Assembly: GCF_001269885.1 (NCBI RefSeq)
Contig: NZ_LHVH01000035.1
Coordinates: forward strand, 372,001-436,000
Length of the DNA: 64,000 nt
Direction of reading: 5' to 3'
Source of the DNA: Pseudomonas kilonensis
GTDB taxonomy: Bacteria > Pseudomonadota > Gammaproteobacteria > Pseudomonadales > Pseudomonadaceae
The notes under the pieces were generated by a model. It made no database searches, was not told the origin of the DNA, and worked only from the letters and a program-made list of their open reading frames with translations. The position numbers were made by a program, and so were the translations under genes. Shown here one piece after another: positions 8,605 to 18,527 of this stretch (position 1 is its first letter; each line of letters begins with the position of its first letter).

Positions 8605-9954
8605 ATGTTTGCTTTCTTTCGACCTGCTGTACACCAGGCAACCCTGCCTGAAGAAAAAATAGACAGCACCTACCGACGCCTTCGTTGGCAGATCTTCGCC
8701 GGGATCTTCATTGGCTACGCCGGCTATTACCTGCTGCGCAAGAACTTCTCCCTGGCCATGCCATACCTGATCGACGAGGGTTACACCCGTGGTCAGTTGG
8801 GCCTGGCCATGTCGGCCATCGCCATCGCCTATGGGCTGTCGAAGTTCCTGATGGGCCTGGTGTCCGACCGTTCCAACCCACGTTACTTCCTGCCCTTCGG
8901 CTTGCTGGTCTCGGCGGGGGTGATGTTCGTGTTCGGTTTCGCGCCTTGGGCAACGTCCAGCGTGACCATGATGTTCATCCTGCTGTTCATCAACGGCTGG
9001 GCCCAAGGCATGGGCTGGCCGCCCAGCGGACGGACCATGGTGCATTGGTGGTCGCAGAAAGAACGCGGCGGCGTGGTGTCGGTGTGGAACGTGGCGCACA
9101 ACGTCGGCGGCGGCCTGATCGGCCCGTTGTTCCTATTGGGGATGGGCTGGTTCAATGATTGGCACGCGGCATTCTATGTGCCCGCTGCTGTCGCACTCGT
9201 CGTTGCGGTGTTTGCCTTCGTGACCATGCGCGACACCCCACAATCGGTGGGCCTGCCGCCGATCGAGAAATACAAGAACGACTACCCGGAAGGCTACGAC
9301 GACAGTCACGAGAACGAATTCAGCGCCAAGGAAATCTTCGTCAAATACGTGCTGCGCAACAAAATGCTCTGGTACATCGCCATGGCCAACGTGTTTGTCT
9401 ACCTGCTGCGCTACGGCGTGCTGGACTGGGCGCCGACCTACCTCAAGGAAGCCAAGGGCTTCACGGTGGACAAGAGTTCCTGGGCCTATTTCTTCTACGA
9501 GTGGGCGGGCATTCCCGGCACGCTGCTGTGTGGCTGGATGTCGGACAAGATCTTCCGCGGCAACCGTGGCCTGACCGGCATGGTGTTCATGGCCCTGGTG
9601 ACCGTGGCGACGCTGGTGTACTGGCTGAACCCGGCCGGCAACCCGACCGTCGACATGATCGCCCTGGTTTCCATCGGCTTCCTGATCTACGGCCCGGTGA
9701 TGCTGATCGGTTTGCAGGCACTGGAACTGGCGCCGAAGAAGGCCGCGGGTACCGCCGCAGGCTTCACCGGTTTGTTCGGTTACCTGGGTGGTTCGGTCGC
9801 GGCCAGTGCCGCCATGGGCTACACCGTGGACCATTTTGGCTGGGACGGTGGTTTTGTGCTGTTGATCGGTGCCTGCCTGCTGGCGATGGCCTTCCTTGCG
9901 CCAACCCTGTGGCACAAGCAGATCGCCAGTCAGAGCCGCGAAGCGATCGCCTGA
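8605..9954 (+). CDS. glpT: Glycerol-3-phosphate transporter GlpT (449 aa)
   Basis: Inner-membrane antiporter of the major facilitator superfamily (OPA family) importing sn-glycerol-3-phosphate in exchange for phosphate. Twelve predicted helices are present, and Arg45 in YYLLRKNFSLAMP corresponds to a substrate-binding arginine of E. coli GlpT. The length equals the family norm. An AGGAG ribosome binding site precedes the ATG at 8605. GlpR-like operators lie upstream. The 3' end overlaps the convergent chaC-type gene by 25 bases. GlpT is also the known entry route for fosfomycin in pseudomonads. Confidence 0.96.
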   Translation: MFAFFRPAVHQATLPEEKIDSTYRRLRWQIFAGIFIGYAGYYLLRKNFSLAMPYLIDEGYTRGQLGLAMSAIAIAYGLSKFLMGLVSDRSNPRYFLPFGLLVSAGVMFVFGFAPWATSSVTMMFILLFINGWAQGMGWPPSGRTMVHWWSQKERGGVVSVWNVAHNVGGGLIGPLFLLGMGWFNDWHAAFYVPAAVALVVAVFAFVTMRDTPQSVGLPPIEKYKNDYPEGYDDSHENEFSAKEIFVKYVLRNKMLWYIAMANVFVYLLRYGVLDWAPTYLKEAKGFTVDKSSWAYFFYEWAGIPGTLLCGWMSDKIFRGNRGLTGMVFMALVTVATLVYWLNPAGNPTVDMIALVSIGFLIYGPVMLIGLQALELAPKKAAGTAAGFTGLFGYLGGSVAASAAMGYTVDHFGWDGGFVLLIGACLLAMAFLAPTLWHKQIASQSREAIA

Positions 9955-10598
9955 TCCAGCGCTGATTTGCAGCGCTTGAGCCGCGCCTCCAGATTCCGGT
10001 CTGGCATGGCGTGGCTGCGCAGGGCGTGGATGGTCTGCTCGACGTAATCGCGAGTGGTGCCGTAACGCCCACAGGCGCTTTCGAACACCTGGCTCAGCAC
10101 ATGGTCCGGCAGGTTGCCGGCATAGCTGGGCAGGTGTCGCTCCAGGACAAACCCCAAGGCTTGCACCCGGCTGCCATCCTCGAGACGGCAACTGAGCCAG
10201 TGTGGGCGATAGGACGGGACCGGCATCTCGCGCTGCCACAGGGCAAACAGCGAGTCCTCGAGATTCTCCTCCGGCAACCGGTAGGCGAAACCGCTGCACG
10301 AACCGCCGCGATCCAGCCCGAACACCAGCCCCGGCAACTCCGGTGTACCGCGGTGTTCGTGGGACCACAGGTACAAACCGCGATGATAACCATGGACCCG
10401 GCCGCGCATCCGCTCCACCGCCGTGCATTCGGGCCGCCAGATCAATGAACCGTACGCAAACAGCCAGACCGGACCGCCCTGGTGAAGGCTCATGGTCAAT
10501 TGCATCGAGGCGAGCAATTGCTCACGGGTCAGTTGCGGACCCAGGTCGAGCCTTGGCGGGTACAAGGCACAGGCAATGGCGGATTCGATAGCGGTCAT
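9930..10598 (-). CDS. Gamma-glutamylcyclotransferase, ChaC-like (222 aa)
   Basis: ChaC-family enzymes cleave the gamma-glutamyl group of glutathione, releasing 5-oxoproline. The nucleotide-binding-like signature VWLFAYGSLIWRPE near residue 44 and the downstream HRGTPELPGLVFGLDRGG block are diagnostic. The catalytic glutamate of the family is expected in the EENLEDSLFALWQREM region. It is cytosolic. The gene runs convergent into glpT with a 25-base overlap, which leaves no room for an intrinsic terminator between them. Confidence 0.9.
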   Translation of the reverse strand: MTAIESAIACALYPPRLDLGPQLTREQLLASMQLTMSLHQGGPVWLFAYGSLIWRPECTAVERMRGRVHGYHRGLYLWSHEHRGTPELPGLVFGLDRGGSCSGFAYRLPEENLEDSLFALWQREMPVPSYRPHWLSCRLEDGSRVQALGFVLERHLPSYAGNLPDHVLSQVFESACGRYGTTRDYVEQTIHALRSHAMPDRNLEARLKRCKSALDQAIASRL

Positions 10599-10745
10599 GG
10601 CCGGTAGCGGTTGGCTCCTCGCGGGTCAAAGAGTTAGGTCGCGCGCCGTCATGATGCTGGCGCACATAGAGATCAAGGCAAGTTGGATGCCACTCCTGCC
10701 TATGATGTTGGCATATACCTTAACGACATCCAGTGCGCGCGCTAA

Positions 10746-10760
10746 ATATCGAATCGATAT
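10746..10760. promoter_or_regulatory. Perfect 15-bp palindrome (ATATCGA-A-TCGATAT), possible operator
   Basis: Seven-base arms are perfectly complementary around one central base, in an AT-rich patch within otherwise GC-rich DNA. The site lies about 150 bases upstream of the chaC-type gene and just beside a palindromic repeat. Its form suits a dimeric regulator, but no regulator gene is adjacent. The rest of the 322-base gap 10599-10920 holds only this site and the repeat at 10780-10866. Confidence 0.3.
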
Positions 10761-10779
10761 ATCGTCAGGCCTATAACCC

Positions 10780-10866
10780 TGTGGGAGCAAGGCTTGCCCG
10801 CGATGAAAGCGATGCGGTCTTTCAAAGATCGAGGTGCCTGTTTCGCGAGCAAGCTTTGCTCCCACA
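10780..10866. repeat. REP-type palindromic repeat pair (family A)
   Basis: Begins TGTGGGAGCAAGGCTTGCCC and ends with the inverted copy GCAAGCTTTGCTCCCACA, separated by about 45 bases. The two halves form a long hairpin. This family recurs between genes throughout the window at eight places. Pseudomonas REPs are thought to be mobilised by RAYT transposases in trans; none is encoded here. Confidence 0.85.
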
Positions 10867-10920
10867 AAGCACAACCCCTTGCGACAAAAAAGCAGACCTC
10901 AAGCAAACTTCGAGAGTGGC

Positions 10921-11889
10921 TCAAGCCCGCGGCGCATACGCAAACACGTCGGCGCGCATTTGATGGGCGTCCATGCCGGCTTCCACCAGCGCATCGAGCG
11001 TAGCGTAGATCATGGCCGGCGAGCCGCTGGCGTAGACGTGCACGCCGGAAAGATCGCTGATGTCCTCGCACACGGCTTCGTGGAGCATGCCGCAGCGCCC
11101 TTCCCAACCGCACAAGTCGCTGACGACTTTGTGCAGGAACAGGTTCGGCAGCTTTTTCCATTCATCCCAATGCTCGATTTCATAGAAATCTTCCGGCCGC
11201 CGCACGCCCCAATACAGGTGCACCGGGTGCTTGAACCCCGCCGCCCGGCAATGCTCGATCAGGCTGTGCATCTGCGCCATGCCGGTTCCGGCGGCGATCA
11301 GTACCAACGGGCCATCGGGCAGTTCGGACAAATGCGTGTCGCCAAAAGGCATTTCGATACGCACGCTGGGGTTGCGTCGCAGTTGTTCCAGCAGCGCCTG
11401 TGCACTGCTTTCGCGCACCAAAACATGCAACTGCAGCTCACGTCCGGAATGCGGCGCCGAGGCCAGGGAGAAGGCCGATTTTTCGCCGCTCTCCCGTTCG
11501 ATCATCAGGTACTGCCCGGCGTGATAGCGTGGCGGCTTGCCGGCCGGCGCACGCAGGCGCACTCGCCAGACATCGCCCCCCACGTCGGCGCACTCGACCA
11601 CCTGGCACGCCAGGTTGCGTACCGGCAGCTCACCCGGCGACAGCACGCCATCCCATAACACCACGCAGTCCTCCAGCGGCTCGGCGATGCAGGTGAAGAT
11701 CTCACCGTGATCGCGCACCTCACCCGCCTGTTCCACACGGCCCTCCACCAACAACGCGCCACAGACGTGGCAGTTGCCGTTGCGGCAGCTTTGCGGGCAT
11801 TCATAGCCCAGGCGCCGCGCGCCATCGAGAATCCGCTCGGCGGGCCGGATCTCCAGCACCGCCCCGGAAGGCTGCAAGGTTACACGCAT
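10921..11889 (-). CDS. 2Fe-2S ferredoxin-type flavin reductase (CDP-6-deoxy-glucoseen reductase-like, 322 aa)
   Basis: The N-terminal plant-type 2Fe-2S domain has cysteines in ECPQSCRNGNCHVCGALL (about residues 30-47) plus a fourth near FTCIAEP. A ferredoxin-reductase FAD domain (RYHAGQYLMIERE, FSLASAP) and an NAD-binding domain (LIAAGTGMAQMHSLI) follow. Electron flow would run from NAD(P)H to flavin to the cluster. The start ATG at 11889 shares one base with the ubiD stop, so it is coupled to ubiD. It may provide reduced flavin or electrons for UbiD/UbiX prenyl-FMN chemistry, as Fre is proposed to do in E. coli; that role is inferred from context. Confidence 0.85.
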   Translation of the reverse strand: MRVTLQPSGAVLEIRPAERILDGARRLGYECPQSCRNGNCHVCGALLVEGRVEQAGEVRDHGEIFTCIAEPLEDCVVLWDGVLSPGELPVRNLACQVVECADVGGDVWRVRLRAPAGKPPRYHAGQYLMIERESGEKSAFSLASAPHSGRELQLHVLVRESSAQALLEQLRRNPSVRIEMPFGDTHLSELPDGPLVLIAAGTGMAQMHSLIEHCRAAGFKHPVHLYWGVRRPEDFYEIEHWDEWKKLPNLFLHKVVSDLCGWEGRCGMLHEAVCEDISDLSGVHVYASGSPAMIYATLDALVEAGMDAHQMRADVFAYAPRA

Positions 11890-13355
11890 CAATCTATTCC
11901 TAACTGATTCCAGATGGCATCGATCCGTTGGGTAACGGCTTCATCCTTGACGATAACCCGGCCCCACTCACGGGTGGTTTCACCGGGCCATTTATGCGTG
12001 GCATCGAGCCCCATCTTCGACCCCAGGCCAGACACCGGCGAGGCGAAGTCGAGGTAATCGATCGGCGTATTCTCGATCATCACCGTGTCGCGCTTGGGGT
12101 CCATGCGCGTGGTGATGGCCCAGATCACATCGTTCCAGTCCCGTGCGTTGATATCGTCGTCGGTGACGATAACGAACTTGGTGTACATGAACTGTCGCAA
12201 AAACGACCAGACACCGAGCATCACCCGCTTGGCATGCCCCGGATACGACTTCTTCATGGTCACCACGGCCATGCGATACGAACAGCCTTCCGGCGGCAAA
12301 TAGAAATCGGTGATTTCCGGAAACTGCTTTTGCAGGATAGGCACGAACACTTCGTTCAGCGCCACGCCGAGAATGGCCGGCTCATCGGGCGGACGGCCGG
12401 TATAGGTGCTGTGGTAAATCGGCTTGATCCGATGGGTGATGCGCTCGACGGTGAACACCGGGAAGCTGTCGACTTCGTTGTAGTAGCCGGTGTGATCGCC
12501 ATACGGACCTTCATCGGCCATTTCGCCAGGATGGATCACCCCTTCAAGGATGATCTCGGCGGTGGCCGGCACTTGCAGGTCGTTACCGCGGCATTTCACC
12601 AGCTCGGTGCGGTTGCCCCGCAACAGGCCGGCGAATGCATATTCGGAAAGGCTGTCGGGCACGGGCGTGACGGCGCCGAGGATGGTCGCCGGGTCCGCGC
12701 CCAGGGCCACCGACACTGGGAATGGCTGGCCGGGGTGTTTTTCACACCACTCACGGTAGTCCAGGGCACCGCCGCGATGGCTCAGCCAGCGCATGATGAC
12801 CTTGTTGCGGCCAATCACTTGCTGACGATAGATGCCCAGGTTCTGGCGATCCTTGTTCGGGCCCTTGGTGACGGTCAGGCCCCAGGTGATCAGTGGCCCT
12901 ACGTCGCCCGGCCAGCAGGTCTGCACCGGGAGCATGGCCAGGTCGACATCGTCGCCCTCGATCACCACTTCCTGACAGATCGCGTCCTTGACGACTTTCG
13001 GCGCCATGGCAATGATCTTGCGGAAAATCGGCAGCTTGGACCAAGCGTCCTTCAGGCCTTTCGGCGGCTCGGGTTCCTTGAGGAACGCCAGCAGCTTGCC
13101 GATTTCGCGCAGTTCGCTGACCGCTTCGGCGCCCATGCCCAGGGCCACGCGTTCCGGCGTGCCGAACAGGTTGCCCAGCACCGGAATGTCATAACCCGTC
13201 GGGTTTTCGAACAACAGCGCCGGGCCTTTTGCGCGCAGGGTGCGGTCGCAGACCTCGGTCATTTCCAGGACGGGGGACACCGGCACCTGGATGCGCTTGA
13301 GTTCGCCGCGCTGTTCCAGCCCGCTGATAAAGTCGCGCAAGTCGCGATACTGCAT
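11889..13355 (-). CDS. ubiD: UbiD, 4-hydroxy-3-polyprenylbenzoate decarboxylase (488 aa)
   Basis: Prenylated-FMN-dependent decarboxylase of ubiquinone biosynthesis. Full family length with the conserved start MQYRDLRDFISGLEQRGELK, the PALLFENPTGYDIPVLGNLF block, the EGPYGDHTGYYNEVDSFPVF segment that carries active-site acidic residues, and the C-terminal HKWPGETTREWGR motif. It lies downstream of rho after an intrinsic terminator and is followed without a gap by the flavin reductase. It likely has its own promoter in the 80-base gap 13356-13435. Confidence 0.96.
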   Translation of the reverse strand: MQYRDLRDFISGLEQRGELKRIQVPVSPVLEMTEVCDRTLRAKGPALLFENPTGYDIPVLGNLFGTPERVALGMGAEAVSELREIGKLLAFLKEPEPPKGLKDAWSKLPIFRKIIAMAPKVVKDAICQEVVIEGDDVDLAMLPVQTCWPGDVGPLITWGLTVTKGPNKDRQNLGIYRQQVIGRNKVIMRWLSHRGGALDYREWCEKHPGQPFPVSVALGADPATILGAVTPVPDSLSEYAFAGLLRGNRTELVKCRGNDLQVPATAEIILEGVIHPGEMADEGPYGDHTGYYNEVDSFPVFTVERITHRIKPIYHSTYTGRPPDEPAILGVALNEVFVPILQKQFPEITDFYLPPEGCSYRMAVVTMKKSYPGHAKRVMLGVWSFLRQFMYTKFVIVTDDDINARDWNDVIWAITTRMDPKRDTVMIENTPIDYLDFASPVSGLGSKMGLDATHKWPGETTREWGRVIVKDEAVTQRIDAIWNQLGID

Positions 13356-13435
13356 GCAAAAGCCTCATGGTGGCCGTGGCGTTCGGGGGCCCGAGTTTAA
13401 CGCCGCCCGTCCAGAATAGTGAATGCACAGATAGC

Positions 13436-13460
13436 AAAAAGCCGGGTTTCCCCGGCTCTT
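13436..13460 (-). terminator. Intrinsic terminator of rho
   Basis: Read on the minus strand, AGCCGGG pairs with CCCGGCT around a GAAA loop and is followed by TTTTT. It lies about 20 bases after the rho stop codon and before the ubiD promoter region, so it separates the two transcripts. Confidence 0.8.
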
Positions 13461-13479
13461 GCTGGCCTGTCTTGGCGAT

Positions 13480-14739
<1,260 letters not shown>

Positions 14740-14935
14740 ATAGGAATGACGTAATCATTTATGGAGGGGGGAAATTAAGCTTTTGGCTTAATGAGGCCGC
14801 GCCGCGGAGAAGGCGACAGGATCGCGTACTTATTCGAAAGGAGAGCGTCGGCGACGGCTTGCAGGGGGCACTGGAGAAACCAGTGCGGGGCCGAATGTAA
14901 CACCTGGGTTTGCGAGCGTCTAGCCCTGAATAACG

Positions 14936-14964
14936 AAAAAGCCCCGCGATTTGCGGGGCTTTTT
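14936..14964. terminator. Bidirectional-looking intrinsic terminator after trxA
   Basis: AAAAA, then GCCCCGC, a GATTT loop, GCGGGGC and TTTTT. Both strands have a T-run after the stem. It lies about 17 bases after the trxA stop on the minus strand, so it terminates trxA before the rho promoter region. Confidence 0.85.
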
Positions 14965-14980
14965 CAATGGCATTCGACGC

Positions 14981-15310
14981 TTAGATGTTGGCGTCGATGA
15001 AAGCAGCCAGTTGCGACTTCGACAGCGCGCCAACCTTGGTAGCTTCGACGTTGCCGTTCTTGAACAGCATCAGGGTCGGGATACCACGTACGCCGTGCTT
15101 GGCCGGAGTCTCCTGGTTTTCGTCGATGTTCAGCTTGGCGATGGTCAGCTTACCTGCGTAGGTGGTAGCAATATCGTCCAGGACCGGGGCGATCATTTTG
15201 CAGGGACCGCACCACTCAGCCCAATAGTCGACCAGTACCAGGCCTTCGGCCTTGAGTACGTCAGCCTCGAAGCTAGCGTCGCTAACGTGTTTGATAAGCT
15301 CGTTGCTCAT
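14981..15310 (-). CDS. trxA: Thioredoxin 1 (109 aa)
   Basis: Cytosolic dithiol oxidoreductase reduced by thioredoxin reductase, supplying electrons to ribonucleotide reductase and other enzymes. The active site WCGPC has cysteines at residues 34 and 37, and the cis-proline loop GVRGIPTLMLF is intact. The length is the family norm. It sits just upstream of rho in the same direction, separated by an intrinsic terminator, as in other pseudomonads and E. coli. Confidence 0.98.
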   Translation of the reverse strand: MSNELIKHVSDASFEADVLKAEGLVLVDYWAEWCGPCKMIAPVLDDIATTYAGKLTIAKLNIDENQETPAKHGVRGIPTLMLFKNGNVEATKVGALSKSQLAAFIDANI

Positions 15311-15430
15311 GGAAGTCTCCGGGTAATCAGCAAAAAAACGTGGCCCATCATAGCTGCCCTTCCAAGGTTCAGGAAGCTTGAGTTGATTGAGTCTCGCTAT
15401 GGCGACAGATGTATTTGGGTATAGCCCAAG

Positions 15431-16138
15431 TCACGAGGCAACAGGCGCCACGAAGGAAATCCCGGTACGCAGTGCGGCGTTACGTACATGTTCCTGCATG
15501 GCTTTTTGCGCAGCCCCCGAAGCGCGGCGAGCCAAGGCGCGAAGGATCTTGCGATGCTCCTGCCAGGTTTCCATCGCCCGCTCCGCCCGGATGAACGGTA
15601 GTTTCTGGCTTTCCAGGAAGATATCGGCGCTGGCGGTGAGGATGCTCAGCATCGCCTGATTACCGCTGGCCAGCAGGATTCGTCGATGAAATTCGAAATC
15701 CAGTCGCGCGGCGGCGTCGAAATCCCCGACCTTCAACTCCCGGCGCATGGCTTCGATATTGTCTTGCAGCGTGTCGAGCTCGTCGGCGCTCAGCGTTACC
15801 GCCGCCAACCCCGCCGCGAAGCCCTCCAGGGCGTAGCGCAATTGGAAGATATCCACCGGCGAGGCCTGGGCCGCGAACGGCCAGCCCGGCGCCGATTCGC
15901 TGCGTGGAGCCTCTACCGGTGCCTGCACGAACACCCCCTTGCCCGGCTGCACGCTGATCATGCCCAGGGCACTGAGGGAGGACAGCGCTTCGCGCAGCGA
16001 CGCCCGGCTCACGCCCAGTTGCAGCGCCAGGTCCCGTTGCGACGGCAGCGCATCGCCCGGGCCGAAGCCTTCATCGACGATCAGTTTGCGGATGGCTTGC
16101 AGGGCCACTTCAGGAACGGCGCGAGCGATGGAATTCAT
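15431..16138 (-). CDS. GntR-family regulator, FadR/FCD subfamily (235 aa)
   Basis: The N-terminal winged helix-turn-helix (about residues 25-72, with SQRDLALQLGVSRASLREA) is followed by a helical FCD ligand-binding domain (about 90-220), in which FEFHRRIL and the later HRKILRAL supply histidine residues typical of metal-assisted ligand pockets. It is divergent from the amino-acid ABC transporter operon that starts at 16393, so it probably controls that operon and itself from the 254-base shared region. The effector is unknown, but FCD regulators usually bind small carboxylates or amino acids. Confidence 0.88.
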   Translation of the reverse strand: MNSIARAVPEVALQAIRKLIVDEGFGPGDALPSQRDLALQLGVSRASLREALSSLSALGMISVQPGKGVFVQAPVEAPRSESAPGWPFAAQASPVDIFQLRYALEGFAAGLAAVTLSADELDTLQDNIEAMRRELKVGDFDAAARLDFEFHRRILLASGNQAMLSILTASADIFLESQKLPFIRAERAMETWQEHRKILRALARRASGAAQKAMQEHVRNAALRTGISFVAPVAS

Positions 16139-16392
16139 GATTTTTCAGACGAACCGGGCCAGTGAGCGGCTAGTTGTAAAGCTATTCGTCGCCCCCGGCA
16201 AGTCGTGCCCCAGCAGGGTTCGACGACAAATGCCGACGCCCGATAACGGTGCGAAACGCGGCGCAACTGTTCAGACCAGTAAGACCGCTCCCCACCAGCA
16301 AAACCGTGGCTTTGGCCGATTAAAAGCCGCCTTGGCATGGCCTGTGCTCTGTCCGAACGCAGAAATCACATCACCGATTGCGGAGATTCGCC

Positions 16393-17178
16393 ATGATTCA
16401 GCGTTGCAGCGCCCTGCTCACAGCCCTGTTTGCCAGCCTGATGCTCTGTCAGCTGCCCGCCCACGCCGACGGCCTGGAAGACGTGGTCAAGCGTGGCACC
16501 CTCAAGGTCGCCGTGCCCCAGGACTTCCCGCCATTCGGTTCGGTAGGCCCGGACATGAAACCCCGCGGCCTGGACATCGACACCGCAAAACTGCTGGCCG
16601 ACCAGCTCAAGGTCAAGCTTGAACTGACGCCGGTCAACAGCACCAACCGCATCCCCTTCCTGACCACCGGCAAGGTCGACCTGGTGATTTCCAGCCTGGG
16701 CAAGAACCCGGAGCGGGAAAAGGTCATCGACTTCTCCAGTGCCTACGCGCCGTTCTACCTGGCCGTGTTCGGCCCGCCTGACGCCGCGATCAACACCCTG
16801 GACGACCTCAAGGGCAAGACCATCAGCGTCACCCGTGGCGCCATCGAAGACATCGAGCTGACCAAGGTCGCCCCCGAAGGCACCACCATCAAGCGCTTCG
16901 AAGACAACAACTCGACCATCGCCGCCTACCTGGCCGGCCAGGTGGACCTGATCGCCAGCGGCAACGTGGTGATGGTCGCCATCAGCGAACGCAACCCCAA
17001 GCGTGTTCCGGCGCTGAAGGTGAAACTCAAGGACTCGCCGGTGTACGTGGGCGTGAACAAGAACGAGCCGGCGCTGTTGGACAAGGTCAACCAGATCCTC
17101 GCCACCGCCAAGACCGATGGCAGCCTGGAGAAAAACTCCCAGACCTGGCTCAAGCAGCCGCTGCCGGCCGATCTCTGA
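16393..17178 (+). CDS. Polar amino-acid ABC transporter, periplasmic substrate-binding protein (261 aa)
   Basis: The signal peptide MIQRCSALLTALFASLMLCQ ends at AHADG. The mature protein is a bacterial family-3 solute-binding protein: GTLKVAVPQDFPPFG, GLDIDTAKLLADQLKV, VDLVISSLGKNPEREKVIDF and a C-terminal lobe. The start at 16393 is chosen because CGGAGA lies eight bases upstream; an in-frame TTG at 16378 is less likely. First gene of a four-gene import operon. Amino-acid specificity cannot be assigned by eye. Confidence 0.92.
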   Translation: MIQRCSALLTALFASLMLCQLPAHADGLEDVVKRGTLKVAVPQDFPPFGSVGPDMKPRGLDIDTAKLLADQLKVKLELTPVNSTNRIPFLTTGKVDLVISSLGKNPEREKVIDFSSAYAPFYLAVFGPPDAAINTLDDLKGKTISVTRGAIEDIELTKVAPEGTTIKRFEDNNSTIAAYLAGQVDLIASGNVVMVAISERNPKRVPALKVKLKDSPVYVGVNKNEPALLDKVNQILATAKTDGSLEKNSQTWLKQPLPADL

Positions 17179-17199
17179 CCGTCGCTTGAGAGGCTGAGC

Positions 17200-17880
17200 A
17201 TGGCTTATCAGTTCGATTTTCTACCGGTGGTGCAAAACACCGAGCTGCTGTTGCGCGGTGCGCTGTTCACCCTGGAACTGACGGCCATCGGCACGTTGCT
17301 CGGGGTCAGCCTGGGCATCGTCGGGGCCGTGGTGCGGGCGTGGAACATTCGCCCGTTCGCGGCGATCTTCGGCGTGTACGTGGAGTTGATCCGCAACACG
17401 CCGTTCCTGGTGCAGCTGTTTTTCATCTTCTTCGGCTTGCCGTCCCTGGGCCTGCAGATTTCCGAATGGCAGGCCGCAGTATTGGCGATGGTGATCAACC
17501 TTGGCGCCTACTCCACCGAGATCATCCGTGCCGGCATCCAGGCGATCCCACGGGGGCAACTTGAAGCCGCCGCGGCCCTGGCGATGAGCCGCTTCGAGGC
17601 CTTCCGTCATGTGGTGCTGCTGCCGGCGCTGGGCAAGGTCTGGCCGGCGTTGAGCAGCCAGATCATCATCGTGATGCTCGGCTCGGCGGTCTGTTCGCAG
17701 ATCGCCACCGAAGAGTTGAGCTTTGCCGCCAACTTCATTCAGTCGCGCAACTTCCGCGCGTTCGAAACCTATGCGCTGACCACGCTCATCTACTTGTGCA
17801 TGGCGCTGTTGATCCGCCAGTTCCTCAACTGGGTGGGCCGCCGTTGCCTGTACAAGAGCGGCAACGGGAGCGGCCGATGA
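17200..17880 (+). CDS. Amino-acid ABC transporter permease (226 aa)
   Basis: HisM/GlnP-type inner-membrane permease with five predicted helices. The EAA loop that docks the ATPase is visible as QLEAAAALAMSRFEAFRHVV. AGRNTPFLVQ-like sequence (ELIRNTPFLVQLFFIFFGLP) marks the family. It follows the binding-protein gene by 21 bases and overlaps the second permease gene by ATGA. Confidence 0.93.
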   Translation: MAYQFDFLPVVQNTELLLRGALFTLELTAIGTLLGVSLGIVGAVVRAWNIRPFAAIFGVYVELIRNTPFLVQLFFIFFGLPSLGLQISEWQAAVLAMVINLGAYSTEIIRAGIQAIPRGQLEAAAALAMSRFEAFRHVVLLPALGKVWPALSSQIIIVMLGSAVCSQIATEELSFAANFIQSRNFRAFETYALTTLIYLCMALLIRQFLNWVGRRCLYKSGNGSGR

Positions 17881-18527
17881 GCGATTTCACTTTCTGGGAC
17901 GTGGTGCGCAACCTGCTCACCGGCCTGCAATGGACCCTGGCGCTGTCGCTGGTGGCGTTTATCGGCGGTGGCGTGATCGGCTTGCTGGTGATGGTGCTGC
18001 GCATCTCCAAGCGCGCCCTGCCCCGCAACATCGCCCGTACCTACATTGAGCTGTTCCAAGGCACACCGCTGTTGATGCAGCTGTTCCTGGTGTTCTTCGG
18101 CGTGGCCCTGGCCGGGGTGGAAATTTCCCCCTGGATGGCGGCGGCGATTGCCTTGACGCTGTTTACCAGCGCCTACCTGGCGGAGATCTGGCGCGGTTGT
18201 GTCGACTCGATTTCCTACGGCCAGTGGGAAGCCTCGGCGAGCCTGGCCCTCAACCCGCTGGAGCAGTTGCGCTACGTGATCCTGCCCCAGGCCCTGCGTA
18301 TCGCCGTGGCGCCGACCGTGGGCTTTTCGGTGCAAGTGGTCAAGGGCACGGCCGTGACCTCGATCATTGGCTTTACCGAACTGACCAAGACCGGCGGCAT
18401 GCTCGCCAACGCCACGTTCGAGCCGTTCATGGTCTATGGCCTGGTCGCCCTCGGCTATTTCCTGCTCTGCTACCCCTTGTCCCTCAGTGCGCGCTACCTG
18501 GAAAGGAGACTGCATGCCTCTGCTTAG
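17877..18527 (+). CDS. Amino-acid ABC transporter permease (216 aa)
   Basis: Second HisQ/GlnP-type permease; together with the preceding protein it forms the heterodimeric membrane channel. ELFQGTPLLMQLFLVFFG and the EAA loop QWEASASLALNPLEQLRYVI are clear. The start ATG at 17877 overlaps the upstream stop (ATGA), so the two are translationally coupled. Its 3' end overlaps the ATPase gene by 14 bases. Confidence 0.93.
   Translation: MSDFTFWDVVRNLLTGLQWTLALSLVAFIGGGVIGLLVMVLRISKRALPRNIARTYIELFQGTPLLMQLFLVFFGVALAGVEISPWMAAAIALTLFTSAYLAEIWRGCVDSISYGQWEASASLALNPLEQLRYVILPQALRIAVAPTVGFSVQVVKGTAVTSIIGFTELTKTGGMLANATFEPFMVYGLVALGYFLLCYPLSLSARYLERRLHASA

Noticed and set aside
10626..10874. Short frames reading GAKLARETG-like peptides within repeats (also at 32556, 38101 and 45509)
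   Set aside because: These are translations of the family A palindromic repeats, not genes.
11928..13400. 490-codon plus-strand frame opposite ubiD
   Set aside because: Antisense shadow of ubiD with no family similarity.
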